DNA from: Deroplatys truncata
Taxonomy: Eukaryota; Arthropoda; Insecta; Mantodea; Mantidae
Assembly (NCBI GenBank): GCA_030765065.1
Contig: CM060985.1
Span: forward strand, 2,232,001 to 2,296,000
Direction: 5' to 3'
Length of the DNA: 64,000 nucleotides
Shown piece after piece: positions 63,011-64,000 of this stretch. The stretch's first letter is position 1; each line of letters opens with the position of its first letter. Under the pieces are notes generated by a model. That model ran no database searches. It was not told where the DNA came from and saw nothing but the letters and a program-made list of their open reading frames with translations. A program made the translations under genes and the position numbers.

Positions 63011-64000
63011 ACTAATTAGCCGGTAGAGAGAGGGTATAGAAACATCACAGTATAGTGCAGGGCAAGTAACTCCCAGCAGTACTTGCAAGCATCAACTAAT
63101 TAGTCGGTATACAGAGAGGGTATACAAACATCTCAGCATAGTGCAGGGCAAATAACTCGCAGCTATACGTGCAAGCATCAACTAATTAGTCGGTACACAG
63201 AGAGGGTATACAAACATCAAATTGTAGTTGAGGGCAATTACCTTCCAGCAATACGTGCAAGCATCAACTAATTAGTCGGTATACAGAGAGGATATACAAA
63301 CATCACAGTATAGTGTAGGGCAAGTAACTCCCAGCAATACGTGCAAGCATCAACTAATTAGCCGGTAGAAAGAGGATATACAAACATCACAGTAAAGTGC
63401 AGGGCAAGTAACTCCCAGCAATACGTGCAAGCATCAACTAATTAGCCGGTAGAGAGAGGATATACAAACATAACAGTATAGTGCAGGGCAAGTAACTCCC
63501 AGCAATACTTGCAATGATTACTAATTAGCCGGTACACAGAGAGGGAATACAAACATCACAGTATAGTGCAGGGCACGTAACTCCCAGCAATACGTGCAAG
63601 CATCAACTAATAAGCCGGTATAGAGAGGATATACAAACATCACAGTGTAGTGCAGGGCAAGTAACTCCTAGCAATACGTGCAAGCATCAACAAATTAGCC
63701 GGTAGAGAGAGGGAATACAAACATCACAGTGTAGTGCAAGGCAAGTAACTCCCAGCAAGACGTGCAAGCATCAACTAATTAGCCGGTAGAGAGAGGATAT
63801 ACAAATATCACACTATAGTGCAGGGCAAGTAACTCCCAGCAATACGTGCAAGCATCAACTAATTAGCCGGTACACAGAGAGGGAACACAAACATCACAGT
63901 GTAGTGCAGGGCAAGTAAGTCACAGCAATACGTGCAAGCATCAACTAATTAGCCGGTAGAGAGAGGGAATACAAACATCACAATATAGTGCAGGGCAAGC
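63011..64000 (+). repeat. Block B of the distant duplication, cut by the window end
   Basis: Partner of 48015-49008. The match is still running at base 64000, so the true duplicated block is longer than 1 kb. Confidence 0.88.

Larger units (their letters stand above)
38575..64000 (+). repeat. 85-87-bp satellite array, about 290 units, continues past the window
   Basis: Unit of 87 bp with tacacagagaggg or 85 bp with tagagagaggg: cagtgtagtgcagggcaagt, aactcccagcaatacgtgca, agcatcaactaattagccgg, tacacagagagggaatacaa, acatca. ggcaagtaac at 38801 and ggcaattaac at 38888 give 87 bp. Variants such as gtcggtatacagagag and ttgcaagcatc mix along the array. The first two or three units (38575-38760) are strongly diverged (tcaactgattagcgagcaca). 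Because 87 is 29 codons, long periodic frames occur on both strands (146 codons at 41280 plus strand, 128 codons at 60619 minus strand); they have no start context or non-repeat composition and I do not call them genes. Confidence 0.97.

Noticed and set aside
29206..64000. CRISPR array
   Set aside because: The repeats are head-to-tail with no unique spacers between them, and the sequence is eukaryotic.

Overview
The window looks like repeat-dominated heterochromatin from an arthropod, most likely an insect. The grounds are Jockey-type non-LTR retrotransposon relics (a gag with an associated PRE_C2HC domain and CCHC knuckles, an apurinic-type endonuclease, a reverse transcriptase), Tc1/mariner relics, a tRNA-headed SINE-like sequence, and several long satellite arrays. 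I see no intact host gene, no functional tRNA or rRNA gene, and no CRISPR array. About 45 kb of the 64 kb is tandem repeat made of five satellites whose units do not resemble each other.

Layout. 1-8872: a plus-strand Jockey-like LINE. About 4.5 kb of it is a 41-unit, 110-bp tandem array that grew inside the gag gene. Behind it lie the frameshifted rest of gag (to 5919), a frameshifted ORF2 (5923-8510) and a 3' tail. 8873-9240: the tail end of a second LINE reverse transcriptase, then a 5S-rRNA-like stretch. 9446-11560: a degenerate minus-strand LINE that carries a nearly identical inverted copy of part of itself. 11840-29110: AT-rich old repeats. These are at least seven fragments of one dispersed family (called family A here, in both orientations), a MITE-like element, a dead Tc1-like element, a tRNA-related SINE head, one orphan 120-codon ORF, and a dead mariner-like transposon. 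Inside this stretch, at 19680-26190, a GC-rich 65/40-bp satellite interrupts one family A copy.

29206-37818 is a 114/113-bp satellite whose unit carries a hairpin and a 12-bp perfect palindrome. It runs directly into seven copies of an 85-bp satellite (37819-38370). A short unique spacer follows, and then an 85-87-bp satellite fills everything from about 38575 to the window end, with multi-kilobase higher-order duplications, and continues beyond the edge.

Nothing here works together as a pathway. The coherent story is satellite birth and growth. One array started from a coding segment of a retrotransposon, apparently at a short microhomology. One array sits within a dispersed repeat. Three arrays show higher-order block duplication typical of unequal exchange. 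The many short open frames across the arrays come from unit periodicity and I do not treat them as genes.
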